In this document: in pieces, positions 25,701 to 38,699 of the stretch | How positions within the stretch are numbered: the first letter of the stretch is position 1 | Layout of the letters: each line of letters starts with the position of its first letter | Notes under the pieces: generated by a model | What the model was told of the DNA's origin: nothing | The model's database searches: none | The model's input: only the letters and a program-made list of their open reading frames with translations | Program-made: the position numbers and the translations under genes | Assembly: GCA_014549065.1 (NCBI GenBank) | Contig: JACDOX010000031.1 | Location: forward strand, 6,846,635 to 6,910,634 | Origin: Cardinalis cardinalis | Taxonomy: Eukaryota > Chordata > Aves > Passeriformes > Cardinalidae | Reading direction: 5' to 3' | DNA length: 64,000 nt

Positions 25701-27504
25701 TAAGAACCTAGAAAATGCCATCTGAGCATAACAGCAGATATGTGTGCACCATAAACTTTAGAGATCTAATTTTGGCAAATTTTAGGTGCTTCAAGTAAAA
25801 GGAGAATTATTTCTACTCTAGTTAATATAAATTCAAATTAAATCACAGAATGATTATATTATTCTTCCTGTTACTAATTTTAGGTGATAAATTGTGTAGA
25901 AAGAGTGTAAGTATAATAGACTGGTGTATTCCTTAATTTGTCAAATAAGCATACTTTTCAATCAAACTTCCTGCAAACTACTTTTTGGAAGCTCAAATAC
26001 ATATTGATGTATTTGAAACTATTTTACCTAAGTAAAATACTACTGATAGCTCTAAATTTGGCAAGAATCATGACTTCACAGATGCTCCTTAAGGAAATAT
26101 TCTGTGGTACTGGAAATCTGACAGCAAAAATAGAGAACTAGAAAGCTCACGAGAGAGCTCTTGTTCTCTCTAATCACAGACATTTGACATTCTGTCCAAT
26201 CATAGGAATTTACAATCATGTCCATGGTTTCTGAGCTGTGCCACAGCATNGCTCGGGATACTGCCCATTCTGGCAATCTTTGAGTGCCATCAANGCTTTT
26301 AGCATCAGTTTATCAAGCAACTTTGAGAAAACTGTACACATATGTGGTGCAGAGGTGTCCAGTGNGTTGGAAAACTCCTTCCACTGAGGAGTGGAAGAAG
26401 AAAAAGAGAAAGAAGTTGGGAAGCATTTTTGAGTTCCTTNACATGCAATGAGTTGACATTTAAGGCCTACAATTTAGTTTAAGGCACAGTTGATAGCAGT
26501 ACACGACTCCAAATTGAGCAGTTTGGTACCATATTGAATATACTTTCAATTCNTATTGAGTATACATTTTGTCTGCAATTGACTGCAGAGCTACATTATA
26601 CAGAGCTGGAAAATTTGGCCCAGCAGGCAGGTATTTTGGATAAGACTTTTGTTACACATCTGTATTTTCAACACTTATCTAAAATGTCAATACTCAGCTA
26701 AATTATCCATATATCANTACTTTTTAAATTATTCAGATGCCATTTTCTTTATCGTTTTCCTGAGACAGACTTTCATTTGTGAAAGCAGCTGCAATACTGT
26801 ATTGATAATTACAAGTCACATAGCATATAGGAATAGTGCATGCAACAATACAATATAGAAAACAAGGCGAAGTTACCGTTCTTATGTTTCTTTTTACTAG
26901 GATTAGTTACTCAGCAGAATCAGCTCTCTGCTAGCTGACCAGTGAAAGCAAAACACGTCCTACTCATGTGCTGACATATATCTTTCTGCAAAATATTGGG
27001 CACTAGATTTAAAAAAGGCCAGAGGCGAAATTGGTGGTTTATGGCTTTAGAGGGATGAGGTCTGTGTCTATCCTAGAAAATTAAGAAGAACATATTTGTT
27101 GGTCCTGAGGACAAAGAACATGGAAATTATTTAATCCATACAGCTATAATCCCTGCCTCTGATAAATAGATTTGTTCTGTTGAAAGAGATAGGAGCAATC
27201 ATTTTAGCAACAGTGTATTCTTGTGCTTAGTTTTAGGAATACCTGAGGTTTTAACAGTAAAGTACTGCTTGACCTGGACCAAATCTATGTGACTGCTGAA
27301 TAGTTTGGTCTTGTGCCCTGGCCAGCTCAGTGCTTTAAGCACAGAGCTGACTGATTTCTAGTCCTTACTCACTAACACTGTCCAGTGAAAGAAACAGGAA
27401 GAACTTCGATGAAGCCACCACCTTGAAATCTCTCATCTCAAAATCCATCGCTCCTTTGCTATTAAAAGAAAATCTACCAACCAAACATTCCCCCCAGCAA
27501 AAAA

Positions 27505-27600
27505 AAACTACAGAAGAAAATCAAAAACAAAAAAACAAACAAACAAACAAAAACAAAAAAACAAAACCCAAACCAAAAAAAAAAGCCAACCCCAAAAAAC
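27505..27600. repeat. A-rich / (CAAA)n low-complexity tract
   Basis: A run dominated by A with interspersed C, containing repeated CAAA units around 27,535-27,550. It creates a spurious Lys/Asn/Gln/Thr open frame on the plus strand that should not be annotated as a gene. Confidence 0.9.
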
Positions 27601-28689
27601 CACACTACTTGGCCAATGATTGTTTTCCTAAGTAGAGACATGTCTCTGTCATGATCAGAGGATCAGTATGGGTTATTTTCAGTTTAGATATTTATCCAAT
27701 AAAATATTATGCTTCTAAAATATGTATACCATAATGTTAACATTTAGGTTTTGTTTTTTCTCTTATAAAAGGCTTAATTGATCTTTTGTGACATTAGAAA
27801 AAGACCAATTGTAACTGTTTCAAGGTATGTTCTGGTTTTATGGGTTTTTTTGCCAAAGTTATATGAAAATTCTAATATTAAGCAAACATTAGATTGATCT
27901 GCTGGTAGATTGAACACTGGATTAAATCCACATTGGTTTTCTAACTTTTTCCAGGACAGCAGTGTTAGNCAGATGTTAAGCCGGATGATTTGCTGTCAGT
28001 GAATATGTACTTTATCAGATCATAGATAATTNCTGCTACCTAAAATAGCTCTCATATTTTTAAGACCCATTTCACTCTTCACTTGTCAGAAGTCTGATTA
28101 ATAAACATAGGCACTCCTTTATTCCTGGCAGCTTTACAGCTTAGTGTCAAATACATGTCTCATTTAGTTTTAGTTGTTTAGCTTCATATGCCTAATTAAA
28201 CTACTATAATGGAAACACAAAAAATTTGGAAAGAGTTGCCTCCAAAGTCTTCTGAAATCTGCAACTGTTTCAATATTTCATNATTTCTGTAATATTTCTG
28301 AGATATTTTAATAATAAAGAAAGAAATTGCTATTTTTAAAGCAGTAAAAAAGAGTTGGTGAAACATTTCTTTGTATGTGGTTGCATATTCCGAATTTGTC
28401 ATATGCCTCTAAGATCATTCTTTAAGTTTAAGAATCTTGAGAAGTGTAATTATATAATGGTACTGACCACTACATTTTTAATGTTTCTTTTTGTTTGTCA
28501 GAAGAAATTGTATTTTTTTAAAATGCATTGGGACTAAGTTTCATACTGTGCTAGAGAACTTTATAAGTAACCTGTGTACTAAAAAGTTATTNAAACCCTG
28601 TATTGGAGATAGACGACATAAATATTGATTTTAGGAAAAGAAAAAGAGACTCTTTCTCTTCAGGATACAGACAGATATATTGGCCTCTT

Positions 28690-28737
28690 TGTGCCACTGA
28701 TATTCACTGTGCCATAGATATTCATTGTGCCATTTGG
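28690..28737. repeat. 18-bp tandem repeat, about 2.6 copies
   Basis: Units begin TGTGCCA at 28690, 28708 and 28726. The first two share GATATTCA. This small tandem array has no other features. Confidence 0.85.
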
Positions 28738-31700
28738 GGAATTTCTTGAGAAATGGCCTGGTAAGGGAAGTACCCCAAAGAACAAAAGTAAAACTGTGCT
28801 GTGCAACATGTAAAATCAGATTAATTGGTACGTGGATTTAGGGAGTCTTTCATATGCATGAGTCATGGGGTTTATTTACAGAGTTAAGATGTGGGAAANC
28901 AATCTCTAAGAAGGAAATATCTAGCTATTTGAAAGTTTTTCTTTCCTTATTTACCTCCTATTAGGAATAAATTCCTCATATGCCAAACCTTCATTGAAAT
29001 ATTTTTAAACCTTTTCTTTTTTCCAAGAAGATATCTTTTTTTAAGACTTAATTTTAAAGTGATGAGATCAATTTGGAATGAACACCACACTGGTGTATTT
29101 TCTGTATGTGTTGTTGAAGATTAGCATAGATTGGGCTGCACTTGACAGGGCCTAAGGGCAGTAACAAGTTTCACTGCCTCTGCCCAGCCCCTCTGTAGCT
29201 CTTCCCACCCTGGCGTGATACTCCAGAGCACATATAGTACTCCCATGACAACTGCCCTGGGAAAATTCTATAGAATTTTTGAAGCTTTGTGTGTGGATGT
29301 GTCATGCCATGAATGTGTAATGCAATGGATGTGCATCTAATAAAGAAAAACCCAGTTTGTTTACAGATTCAGAGAAAGAAAATCCCATTCACTGAAACTA
29401 AACTTAGGGGGACAACCCCTGTTTCTGAGATCCATCAAAGGCATATTGCCTTTTCCCATCAATTTCTAAAAGCCTTCACACTTTTTTAGAGTAACTAGGA
29501 ACCTAAAGTTTAGATAGATTGGATCCATGGTAAAACTGCATAACAGTTTAAAGTAAAAAGATGCAGACACTGAATAGTGTAGGATAACACAGTGTAGGAG
29601 AAAAAGTTAAGTTGGCACAAGATATGATATATCAGATAGCTATAAATTCCTGTGTTCAGATATCTGAAATTCAGAACTGAATGTCTGTCATTTATCTCAT
29701 GTCCTTGGGCCAGCTGCCCATAGCGTTTCCTTTGTATATCTTCTGTACATCCCCAAAAGTTTTGGGAAACTCAATTATTGATACCTAATCAGATGCTGTA
29801 CACTTAAAATCACGGAAAGTTGTCTAAATCTACATGAAGCAGGATGATTTTAGTTATGACAGATGCAGTGTGCAGTATTGATGCTCCAGTTAAGCTTCAA
29901 ATCCATTCAGAAAATAAAAGCTCTTTCTCAGGTATTTGTGAACAAGAGATAGTTAATTGAAGAATTGCTGGAATTCTTGTTTCACGACTTCTAAAAACTG
30001 TCACATCTCAAAAGGTTTTTTTAATAATAGAAGATGGATTAGAGTTGGCCCTAAAGTTTACAGAAATAATGCACTGAATGTGAAGACCACTTGACTATGC
30101 ATGATATTTTTGCTGCTAGGAAAAAAACCTCCAAAACCGGAACACTAAAGCTAAACAAATACTACACGTAATCCTGAATAAACAAGTGGTTTGAAATATG
30201 CAAAAATGTANGAGTCTTTATTTTTTTGTACATAAATAGTCCATTGATGAATCTACCCACTGGAATTTGTGTTTAAATATCCTATCCTGAGCAAGTATTA
30301 GTGAATATGCCTAGACAATGAAGTGTGAATTCATAAATGTGAGCAATTGTACTTAANGTAATTTCTTCTTCTCCTAAGCCATCTTCATGCTTTGAGCGCT
30401 GTTAGATAATGTTACTATTCATAATAAAATACTCAATATNATTTACTTCATTACTCTTCCTGCCCTAAGAATTACTTGTTCCAAACATCAAACAGCAAAT
30501 TCTAATGACATAGCTTACAGCAAACCTGGATGTTAAGGTATTGAGGCTCAAGCAGTATATGATATAGGGAAGTAAATTNCAGAGTCAGCAGGACCAATAT
30601 GTGACAGTTGTTTTNTTTTAACTGGAACTATGAGAATTTNGGGTTAAGAACTCCAAAGTGTATCATANCTCAAAATGGAACAGATTCAAAAATCCTGCAC
30701 AATATTTGTTTTAACTGCGTAGTCTAATAAAAGCTTTAATCCTGCTGAAAATTCTNAGGCAGAGATCATGAAGTATTGCTATATGCACCCTTTCTGATCA
30801 TGTTGCAATATGCAGTGTGTCTGGAGAGTACTAGGCTGCACCTCCACAGCATCATGAATTTCCATAATCATGTTTTTAAACATTCTTTTGCTCCCACAAC
30901 ATTTTACAGAGGAAAACTTTAGTTTTCTTAGATGCCCTCCAATATCTGTCTCCATCAAACCAACCCAAAAAGCGCTGTTCTTCCTCTTAGGTAATTTACT
31001 ATAATATTTAAATTATGTACATGCACACATTGACCTGTGAGCTCTCTATGCTGCCATTATNGAATGCGAGGATCTGGAAGTTTGTTTATTTGCCACTTAT
31101 GTGTATTTAGTATATGANGACATCTTAAGCAGTCTTTAAAAGATGAGATCTCTTTAACGAAGTATCTATGTGGAGCTAGCAGAAACAACAAAAGACCTAC
31201 ATGGGAGACCTCTGCAGTCCTGTACTGGCACTTGAGGTCTAACACAATATGAAAAAGCATTTCAAAGGGGTTATGCACCTATTTTGAAAAAATGAATCAA
31301 ATCTGTATCAAAGTGGAATTGAGGAAGCCTAAGGAATTAGTTCAGCCTTTAAGAGACTTGCAAATGTAGTCAGCTGAACAGCTTTTTAGCCTGCATAGGC
31401 TTAGTTCATTTGCCCCAAATACAGGCTTCTGGAGCCAATTATGATATGCTGGGATATCCAAGATATGCACACAAAATTGACAGATGGGATATTAAGCAGA
31501 CCTATATCACCCTGAGTGGCAGCTGGAGTATTTAGAAAATGGCCTGAGATTAACAAATTTAAGCGAATTAAGTTTGAGTCTCAGTCAGTGTATTGACCAT
31601 AAATTTTATCAGTTTACTTAAATGTAGGTACCTGCTGCAAATTCGTTTGCCCTAGAATGTGCAAGCCATCTTGCTGGTATGGTAGTTAGACCACAATGCT

Positions 31701-33481
31701 TTCAGAACATCTTTATAGCTCTGAAACAGAAACTGTGGGACAGGCAAAAAAATACCCAATACCAAAAATGGTGCTAATATTCTGTGTGTAGGCAGCTGAA
31801 CTAAATCCTGCATAATGTGGGTGAATCTGAATTCTTCCTCCATGTACAATGAGGAGGTATACAGGAAAGACTAGAAGGAGAATGACACAAGTGAATACCG
31901 CATTGATGAGGTTGTTTGTTAATATATATATGTTATTATGTACTGTGAGCCTTTTGCAACAAGAATAAACTGTGCTTCATGTTTAGCAATATAAGACAAG
32001 AAGCATAGAAAGGTAAAATAATGCTTATCAACACACCTATTTTACAGTCTACAAAAAAGCACTATTTAAGCAATCTCTTTTTTTTTCNCATAATACTTCA
32101 CAACAATAGCAAATAATTTTTTCACTTGATTTACTATGCAATAAAACAGTAAAGCCTCCAAGACTTTTCTGAAATGATACCACTAACAGGGATACCAGTT
32201 GTGGTTTACAAGACCATAAATCTTCCATCTGCTACATACACAAGTGTCTCTGCCTTCTAATTTCTGCTAAAGATGGTCCTGAACTCACTTCTTAGAACAC
32301 TAAAATGATGGCTTGGATACATTGGAAGAAGAAAAAAATTGTTCAATACTGAGAAATGTTGTTGAAACCTAATAACTCGAATTTTTTGTGCCTTCAGGAT
32401 GTCACTGCTGGAAATCAGGGAACATGTGAAAGAAAGGTATAAAATTCTAGTTCTATTTTTATATTTACCAGTATTGTAATGCTGCCACTTACAATTCACC
32501 TGTGATTAACTATGGAATAATTTTGCAATAAAATTAAATAAATGATTATTGTTTTAAATAATTTTTCTGTACACCCATGACCACAGAATAATTCCAGTAG
32601 TTAACTAAGCTGAAATTAAATTTAGTCACCAAAAAGCAACATTCTGAAGAACTTATCCCAGTCCTATCACTTAATNAAATGTTTGTTGCCACATTCCACA
32701 TCTCCCTTTTTACCTGTGTAGTGCTTATTGATTTCAGTTGTGCTTTTACTTGATTCTAACACTTTTACACACTTCAATTTTCTTATGTATGTGGAACAAC
32801 GATTTTATATCTGTAACTTGAATACCCCTACCATTTTCTGGTTTTATCTACGTTTTTCTGGAAAGTGTATCTTGAGGTTTATTGTCATCTCATCAAATTT
32901 GGAAACAATCTAGATTGCAACTGGAAGTTATGATACAATAATATGATAATGAAAAAAATGTATAAATCAGAACTTTCATTTATATTCTGGCTATTCGGTT
33001 GGAATTCTTACCACCATTTCTCCCTACCAAATCATACATTCTTATTTGGAAATGTTCATAATCCATGTTTATAAAGCTCATTATTTTCTTATAGCTGTGT
33101 CCTTCAAGTTTACTGGCAGTAGAATAGGATCTTAATCTCTTGGTTAGAAATTATAACCAAATAGCTTTGACATGCAAATGTATTTTTAATTAAAAAAAAG
33201 AAAACACTATAGGAATTTTAACTTGGAAAAAAAAATAGGATCACATTTTTGAGGTCTTGTGCTTAAATAATTCATCAAAAATAAAATGGAGGTGATGGGT
33301 GACATAAAAAAGAACCANGACGGTTCATTAGTCTTGATGGTATATCGCACAATGAAAGAATGACAAGATATTCAATAATTCTGAAAGAAAAGATAATTTT
33401 AAACATAAGATCTATGTTTTGAAGCAGGTGTGTTTAGACAGAATTGAACAGCAAAAGGAAGCATAGCTTAGCTTGTTGCTT

Positions 33482-33516
33482 TATACATATATATATATAC
33501 ATGTGTGTGTGTATAT
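33482..33516. repeat. AT / GT dinucleotide microsatellite
   Basis: A compound run of ATAT followed by GTGTGTGT and TATATG. It is ordinary simple-sequence DNA. Confidence 0.85.
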
Positions 33517-36500
33517 GACATTTCTAAATTAACAATTTTGAGGCTGTTTGAAAGCGGTACACTAAAGAAGTATGCAGAGGTAGGTTTTAATTTAGTTGAC
33601 TATTCAGAGAATTGAGTGAAGCTCGAAGTTAAGAGCAAATGGAAGTCAGAGAAAACTCTGCTTCAGAGGTGAACTTTTCACCACATTATCTCTATATTTT
33701 CTAGAAAATATTGTGGTCTGCAAAACATAGTTTACACTGAATATTTTCACTGTTTAAGCTTGCACTAAATAATTTGGACTTATTCTGTGTCCCAAATTTC
33801 TGACACTGATATGTAGTTCAGAGAGCTGGCATATTCTCTCTAACATCTGACTTACCTCCCNGTCCCAGCCCAGTGTTTAAGTTAGTTTTATATAATATCT
33901 TAGTTTGAAGGATGGTTCTTGTAGCATTACCCCCACCTCCACGACTTTATTTCTTTTTTTCAAGCAGAACNACCAACTTTGTTCAAAATTTGTGCAGGGT
34001 TCAAATATATTCTGGTTTAGTTTGCTTTGGCTTGTTCTGCTAGATGCCTATTCAGCTAAAGGGAATTTGTGCTTCTGCCCACAAGCTGTTGCTTTTTCCT
34101 ATGTTAATCCTGTCATTTTGCCTGCAGAACATCATGCCATGACTTGGTGTATAATGTCTGAGTAAGCATTAAAGGCGACTTCTCCACAGTAATCAAACAT
34201 GAGAATTTTATTTGTTTTTGATAGCTTAAAATCTGAGGAATCTCATCAGTTGGACCAGCTATTACAAGACACTCACACAAGGTTCAGTTTGCATATAAAC
34301 AAAACATGCATGTGTAAACATTGCAAGTAATTTTAGCATAAATTGAAATACAGATACCCATTAGAAACAAAGTTATAATTTAAAGACAGAAAAATAGATT
34401 GATTTTTGCCATCAGAGTTGTTTATATAAACTAATCTGAAATCCTTGAGTAGAAATTCAAATGGAAAGACAATCCAGTCTGTCTCCCTAGAATATTGGAA
34501 AAAATAGCAGTAAACAGACTTAGTAAAATGACAAATAGTCCAGAAGATGATACTGTAACTTTTAAAGTTCTTCTGCTTTTCAGANGTTTTTCACAAATTC
34601 TTTAGTTTTGAACCTTTTAAAGTTTCTTCTGTATCTCCTAAATAGTTTACTATAATACAGAAATTTTTTAACTGTCCTTTTTTATATTATCCATCTATCT
34701 ATGGGACTATCTGTTGGAAAGTGAAATTAATATATGCTCAGGAGTATTGAGTATCCATGGAAGCATATAATGACTAGAATTATTAGGATGTCCTTTAGTA
34801 TGCNGGAAAATTAGTGAGATGGTTTCACAGTCCTCTCTTTTAAATAATTAAAACTAAACTTTCTACAGAAGCATATACAGAGATTCTTAAGAGTAATACT
34901 TTATTTTAATTTAATTCCAGTGGATAGTTCTATTCCCATTTATAAATAGTAAATAAAACTGACTGTGTTTGTAATTGAAAAACAAGTGCTTCAATATCTA
35001 CAATTTCGACACATTGATGATGACCTACAAAAATAAAAATTTATTTTTGAACTCCTGTTTAACACAGGATGTTTTGACAAGATTTTTCCAATAGTGTATA
35101 ACTTTTCTTTTGTTATCAAAGAAAATGTCATGTTTTGTTTTCAATCTCAGAGTAACAATCTGATATCTGAGTTCAGGGACTGCATTTTCAAAANATCATT
35201 TTTTAGTGTGAACTACTGACAAGCTGATATACGAAAAAGTCTATCAACAAAAAGTGTATCCAAAGGACCTTTAAAAGTAACCCTAAACTGAGTAGCTGAT
35301 TGTAAGCTTATGATATTGGAACTGCTCACACCTACCTCCTAAAAGATGTCTGTAGATTTCACATATATTTCATAACAGCCTAAGTAATGCAGGCTAACCC
35401 AATTTTGCTGCATCACACTTGTCAAGGCACCCAGATGATCTGTGCAATCATCTGGATTTATGATCCAAGAAAAGTAGAAATTCTGTGAGGGGATCATAAT
35501 AGAGATAAACACTGAAAGAAATGCCAGTTCCACACAGAAAGTAAGAATGAGTTTCTGATAACTACTCTCAGTTCAGATATGGTCATGCTTTCAGAACCAT
35601 TTCCTTTATAGTGAGTGTCATATTAAACTTCCTAAAATAGTTATAAAATAGGTGTTCTTTTCCCATTCAACAATAAGATCAACCTAATGGTAGAATAGAC
35701 CTCAGTTTTACTCCTGGGATTTTACTTGAGGAGATTGTTGAAGCTTGTTTCAGTCCAACATCCAGTGCAAATTCACTGGCTAAGCACCAGATCGAGGAAC
35801 TACAGTACTGTTCAAAGTGCCATGAGCTACAATCTGATTTCCAGAAGCATGAAAGAAAATGGAAGGGAAGAGCAAAGAACTAAAAGATGGACAGATTGCT
35901 TAAGGTTATAGTATAGTGGCAAAGCCCAATGATATACAGAAAAAAAGTAAAACAACAAAGCCACACTATAACTCTGGTANTATTTCTATTTTCATTCTAG
36001 TAGAGGAAAATATTAAAAAAAATAATTATCCAAGTATATGATAAAAGCAAAATGTTGGTTATGGGCAGACAAGATCAGGAAGTATCTAAAAGATTGGACT
36101 ACTTGGTAAAAATATATTCTCTAAATCTGAAAACCCATGGTTATGAATTTCANAGAACTCAGGGAAAAGTCTTGGCAAGTGATGGCTGTAACAACCCAGT
36201 TGCAGAATGTTTTTAAGTCAGTAATAAAGAAGCTTGTCTTGCCACTGTGGGTATTTTAGGACAGCAAATTATATTTTCACATCAAGTTCCAGTCTAAAGG
36301 TAAAATATTTAGCTTACACTATTTCTATTGGTACACTTCCAGAAGAAACAATGCAGTCATTTTCAGGTATTATGGGTAGAACTGTCCTCTAATGCTCAGT
36401 ATCTGTTTTAAAAGTGATTGTTTTATTCTAGGCTCTTCAGTGCTACATGTTTAGAGTCAGATGAGAATTTCAGCCTGCAGGATTGTTTTTCCTTCTTAAT

Positions 36501-36835
36501 TGTAAAAAGGAAAATAAAAGGTCTAAAGGTATGGTTACATGATTCAATTCAAACAAGTTTTATTTATTGGTTTTAATACTTGAAATACAAAATCTTGTGG
36601 AATGCAAGGGAATATCCATATGTTAGAAAGCTAGCAGAAATGTGCTCCTGTCTAAGATGGGTGACCCCATGATGACGATGGCTGTACCAATGACAGCCTT
36701 TCTTGCCCTAAATATTTCACATTCTTTCACCTAGAAGAATGCATTGAGAAACTCTGGGCTCTAGAACAGCGAGCCAACTGACATCTTGTGGCTTTTCTTA
36801 GTCTGATAAAAACNTCTCTTCCTCTGCAGTATTAC

Positions 36836-36969
36836 CCTCCTGCTTTAGCCATAACAGCAACTTGGAGCCCAACCATATTTACTCTGGATGCTAGCGTGGA
36901 ATCTCCTAGGGAAACTGTTACATCCACTATCACTTGCTGCGGTGTTGGGGGNGTAACATTCTCCAAATC
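36836..36969 (-). CDS. Candidate internal coding exon, product unknown (strand ambiguous)
   Basis: On the minus strand there is a 134-bp segment between an acceptor (a T-rich tract ending in GCCAG, plus-strand complement at 36970 onward) and a donor (GG then GTAATA). The segment is open in one frame: it starts Asp-Leu-Glu-Asn-Val-Thr-Pro-Pro, passes through Val-Asp-Val-Thr-Val-Ser-Leu-Gly-Asp and ends Ala-Lys-Ala-Gly, leaving two bases of the next codon. Nearly half of the codons start with G and about 70% with a purine, as in real coding DNA. The block has clearly more GC and CpG than its AT-rich surroundings. However, the plus strand is also open across it (ending in a stop near 37,000) and begins at a good acceptor (TCTTCCTCTGCAG ending 36,829). 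The strand is therefore not certain. I do not recognise the protein. The alternatives are a conserved non-coding element or a fragment of an old retrocopy. No neighbouring exon was identified with confidence. Confidence 0.3.
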
Positions 36970-37108
36970 CTGGCATACAATAAAAAAATGTGCAGTTTAA
37001 AAGAAATAAAGCACATGGGAATAAACTATGTACTCAGACAAAAGAAGAAAAGTACTTTCTAGCTTGCAGGTATATTGAAACTTAATAATTATAAGCAAAA
37101 TACAAAAT

Positions 37109-37144
37109 TAGGAACTACAAGTAATGTAGGAACTACAAGTAAAA
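37109..37144. repeat. 18-bp tandem duplication
   Basis: Two adjacent copies, 37109-37126 and 37127-37144, each read TAGGAACTACAAGTAA with small differences at the 3' end. Confidence 0.9.
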
Positions 37145-37258
37145 CTGATGCATAATTGAGTTGTGTCCCATTGGGAGACATTCACCTCAGAATTCAAACT
37201 TGAACAGATTTAATTCCTGCTTCAAAGTAATGTCAGTGCTGTTTATACTACTAAATTT

Positions 37259-37885
37259 GAGAAAGAAAAAGATGAAAAAGAAAAAGAAAGAGAAAAGGGA
37301 AAGGGGAAGGGGGAAGGGCAAGGGGNNNNNNNNNNNNNNNNNNNNNNNNNNNNNNNNNNNNNNNNNNNNNNNNNNNNNNNNNNNNNNNNNNNNNNNNNNN
37401 NNNNNNNNNNNNNNNNNNNNNNNNNNNNNNNNNNNNNNNNNNNNNNNNNNNNNNNNNNNNNNNNNNNNNNNNNNNNNNNNNNNNNNNNNNNNNNNNNNNN
37501 NNNNNNNNNNNNNNNNNNNNNNNNNNNNNNNNNNNNNNNNNNNNNNNNNNNNNNNNNNNNNNNNNNNNNNNNNNNNNNNNNNNNNNNNNNNNNNNNNNNN
37601 NNNNNNNNNNNNNNNNNNNNNNNNNNNNNNNNNNNNNNNNNNNNNNNNNNNNNNNNNNNNNNNNNNNNNNNNNNNNNNNNNNNNNNNNNNNNNNNNNNNN
37701 NNNNNNNNNNNNNNNNNNNNNNNNNNNNNNNNNNNNNNNNNNNNNNNNNNNNNNNNNNNNNNNNNNNNNNNNNNNNNNNNNNNNNNNNNNAAGGAAAGGA
37801 AAGGAAAGGAAAGGAAAGGAAAGGAAAGGAAAGGAAAGGAAAGGAAAGGAAAGGAAAGGAAAGGAAAGGAAAGGAAAGGAAAGGA
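37259..37885 (+). repeat. Polypurine microsatellite, (GGAAA)n, interrupted by assembly gap
   Basis: The left arm, 37259-37325, is almost only A and G and grades from AAAAG-rich to GGGAAG-rich. A run of 465 Ns occupies 37326-37790. The right arm, 37791-37885, is a near-perfect pentanucleotide array of AAGGA units, about 19 copies. The open frames reported across it are artefacts of N runs and the repeat. A homopurine mirror-repeat tract of this kind can form triplex (H-DNA) and is hard to sequence, which probably explains the gap. The true length is unknown. Confidence 0.95.
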
Positions 37886-38699
37886 GCTGAATTTCTGTGT
37901 AGAGTTTTAGACTCATTTGAGAAGAGAAAGCAAACCAGTTACTTTGCTGAGAAGGTTTGGTCTCTAGATTAATTTAGATCAATTTCTTTGGGTTTTGACG
38001 TTTNCTTTTTTCCTATACAGAGACACAGATTGCAGTTAATTTTGCNACAAGTCCAAACATCTTCAAACTGCAAAATGGAAAAACGTGAAGTTGTGTAAAA
38101 ACTAAAATTCATGAAGCTTGTTTATTGACACTTCTCTACTTACAACACATTTCTGAGATGCCAGCATTATTTTCTATTCATAGTGATGTGTGTTTCAAAT
38201 TATGGCTATGTTTCAGGATAAATAAAGGCACTATAATCCTGTAATAGGCAGTTCATCACAGTTATTTCCATTTAATTAAATTATGTAAAAACAAGGATGG
38301 TGTATAAGGACTACAGAAGACCTCCTGCCATTGGCCATAAGANCAAAGTGGAAAAAGCTGTGACACTGGAAGAATGATATTTGGCAATACTGCTAAATAA
38401 AAGACGATCAAAGAATGNTGTCTCTGAGTAAAATAGCATCCCCAGTGTCATCTCTCTTTACAGCTGTGTCATTCTAGAAAAAAAAAAAGACCAAATGAAA
38501 ACAATAAAAATTAACCCCAGACAATCAAAAGCTTTCAGGGAAGACATCAATGACTTTACTGAGTGTAGCTGGCAATGTTTTGTCAGCAGAGAACTTCGGG
38601 TATGGGTTCTGCAAAGAGAGGCTGGGACTGCCTTGCATGCTGTAGAGCATGGCTAAGCCCATAAGCCCAGGTGGTGGCTTCTCAGTGATAACTTTTTCA

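Larger units (their letters stand above)
20256..36835. other. AT-rich unique DNA, no gene recognised
   Basis: About 16.6 kb without a recognisable gene. It contains a possible conserved block (21.13-21.48 kb), a CR1 tail (22.71-22.75 kb), a CAAA/A-rich tract (27.5-27.6 kb), a GC-richer patch with an AATAAA motif near 29.1-29.35 kb and an N cluster at 30.2-30.76 kb. The 124-codon minus-strand open frame at 21.76-22.13 kb lacks family similarity and coding-type composition. Confidence 0.55.
36970..38699. other. Non-coding stretch with purine-only tract and assembly gap
   Basis: No gene is seen. An 18-bp tandem pair lies at 37.11-37.14 kb. The polypurine microsatellite and N-run occupy 37.26-37.89 kb. 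The remainder up to the ERVL-like LTR is unique AT-rich sequence. The upstream part of the LTR may extend back into 38.2-38.7 kb. Confidence 0.6.

Noticed and set aside
27423..27635. Lys/Asn/Gln-rich open frame
   Set aside because: It is produced by the A-rich/(CAAA)n tract.
37161..37916. Open frames of 249 and 221 codons across the N gap
   Set aside because: They consist mostly of unknown residues from the N run plus translated (GGAAA)n repeat.
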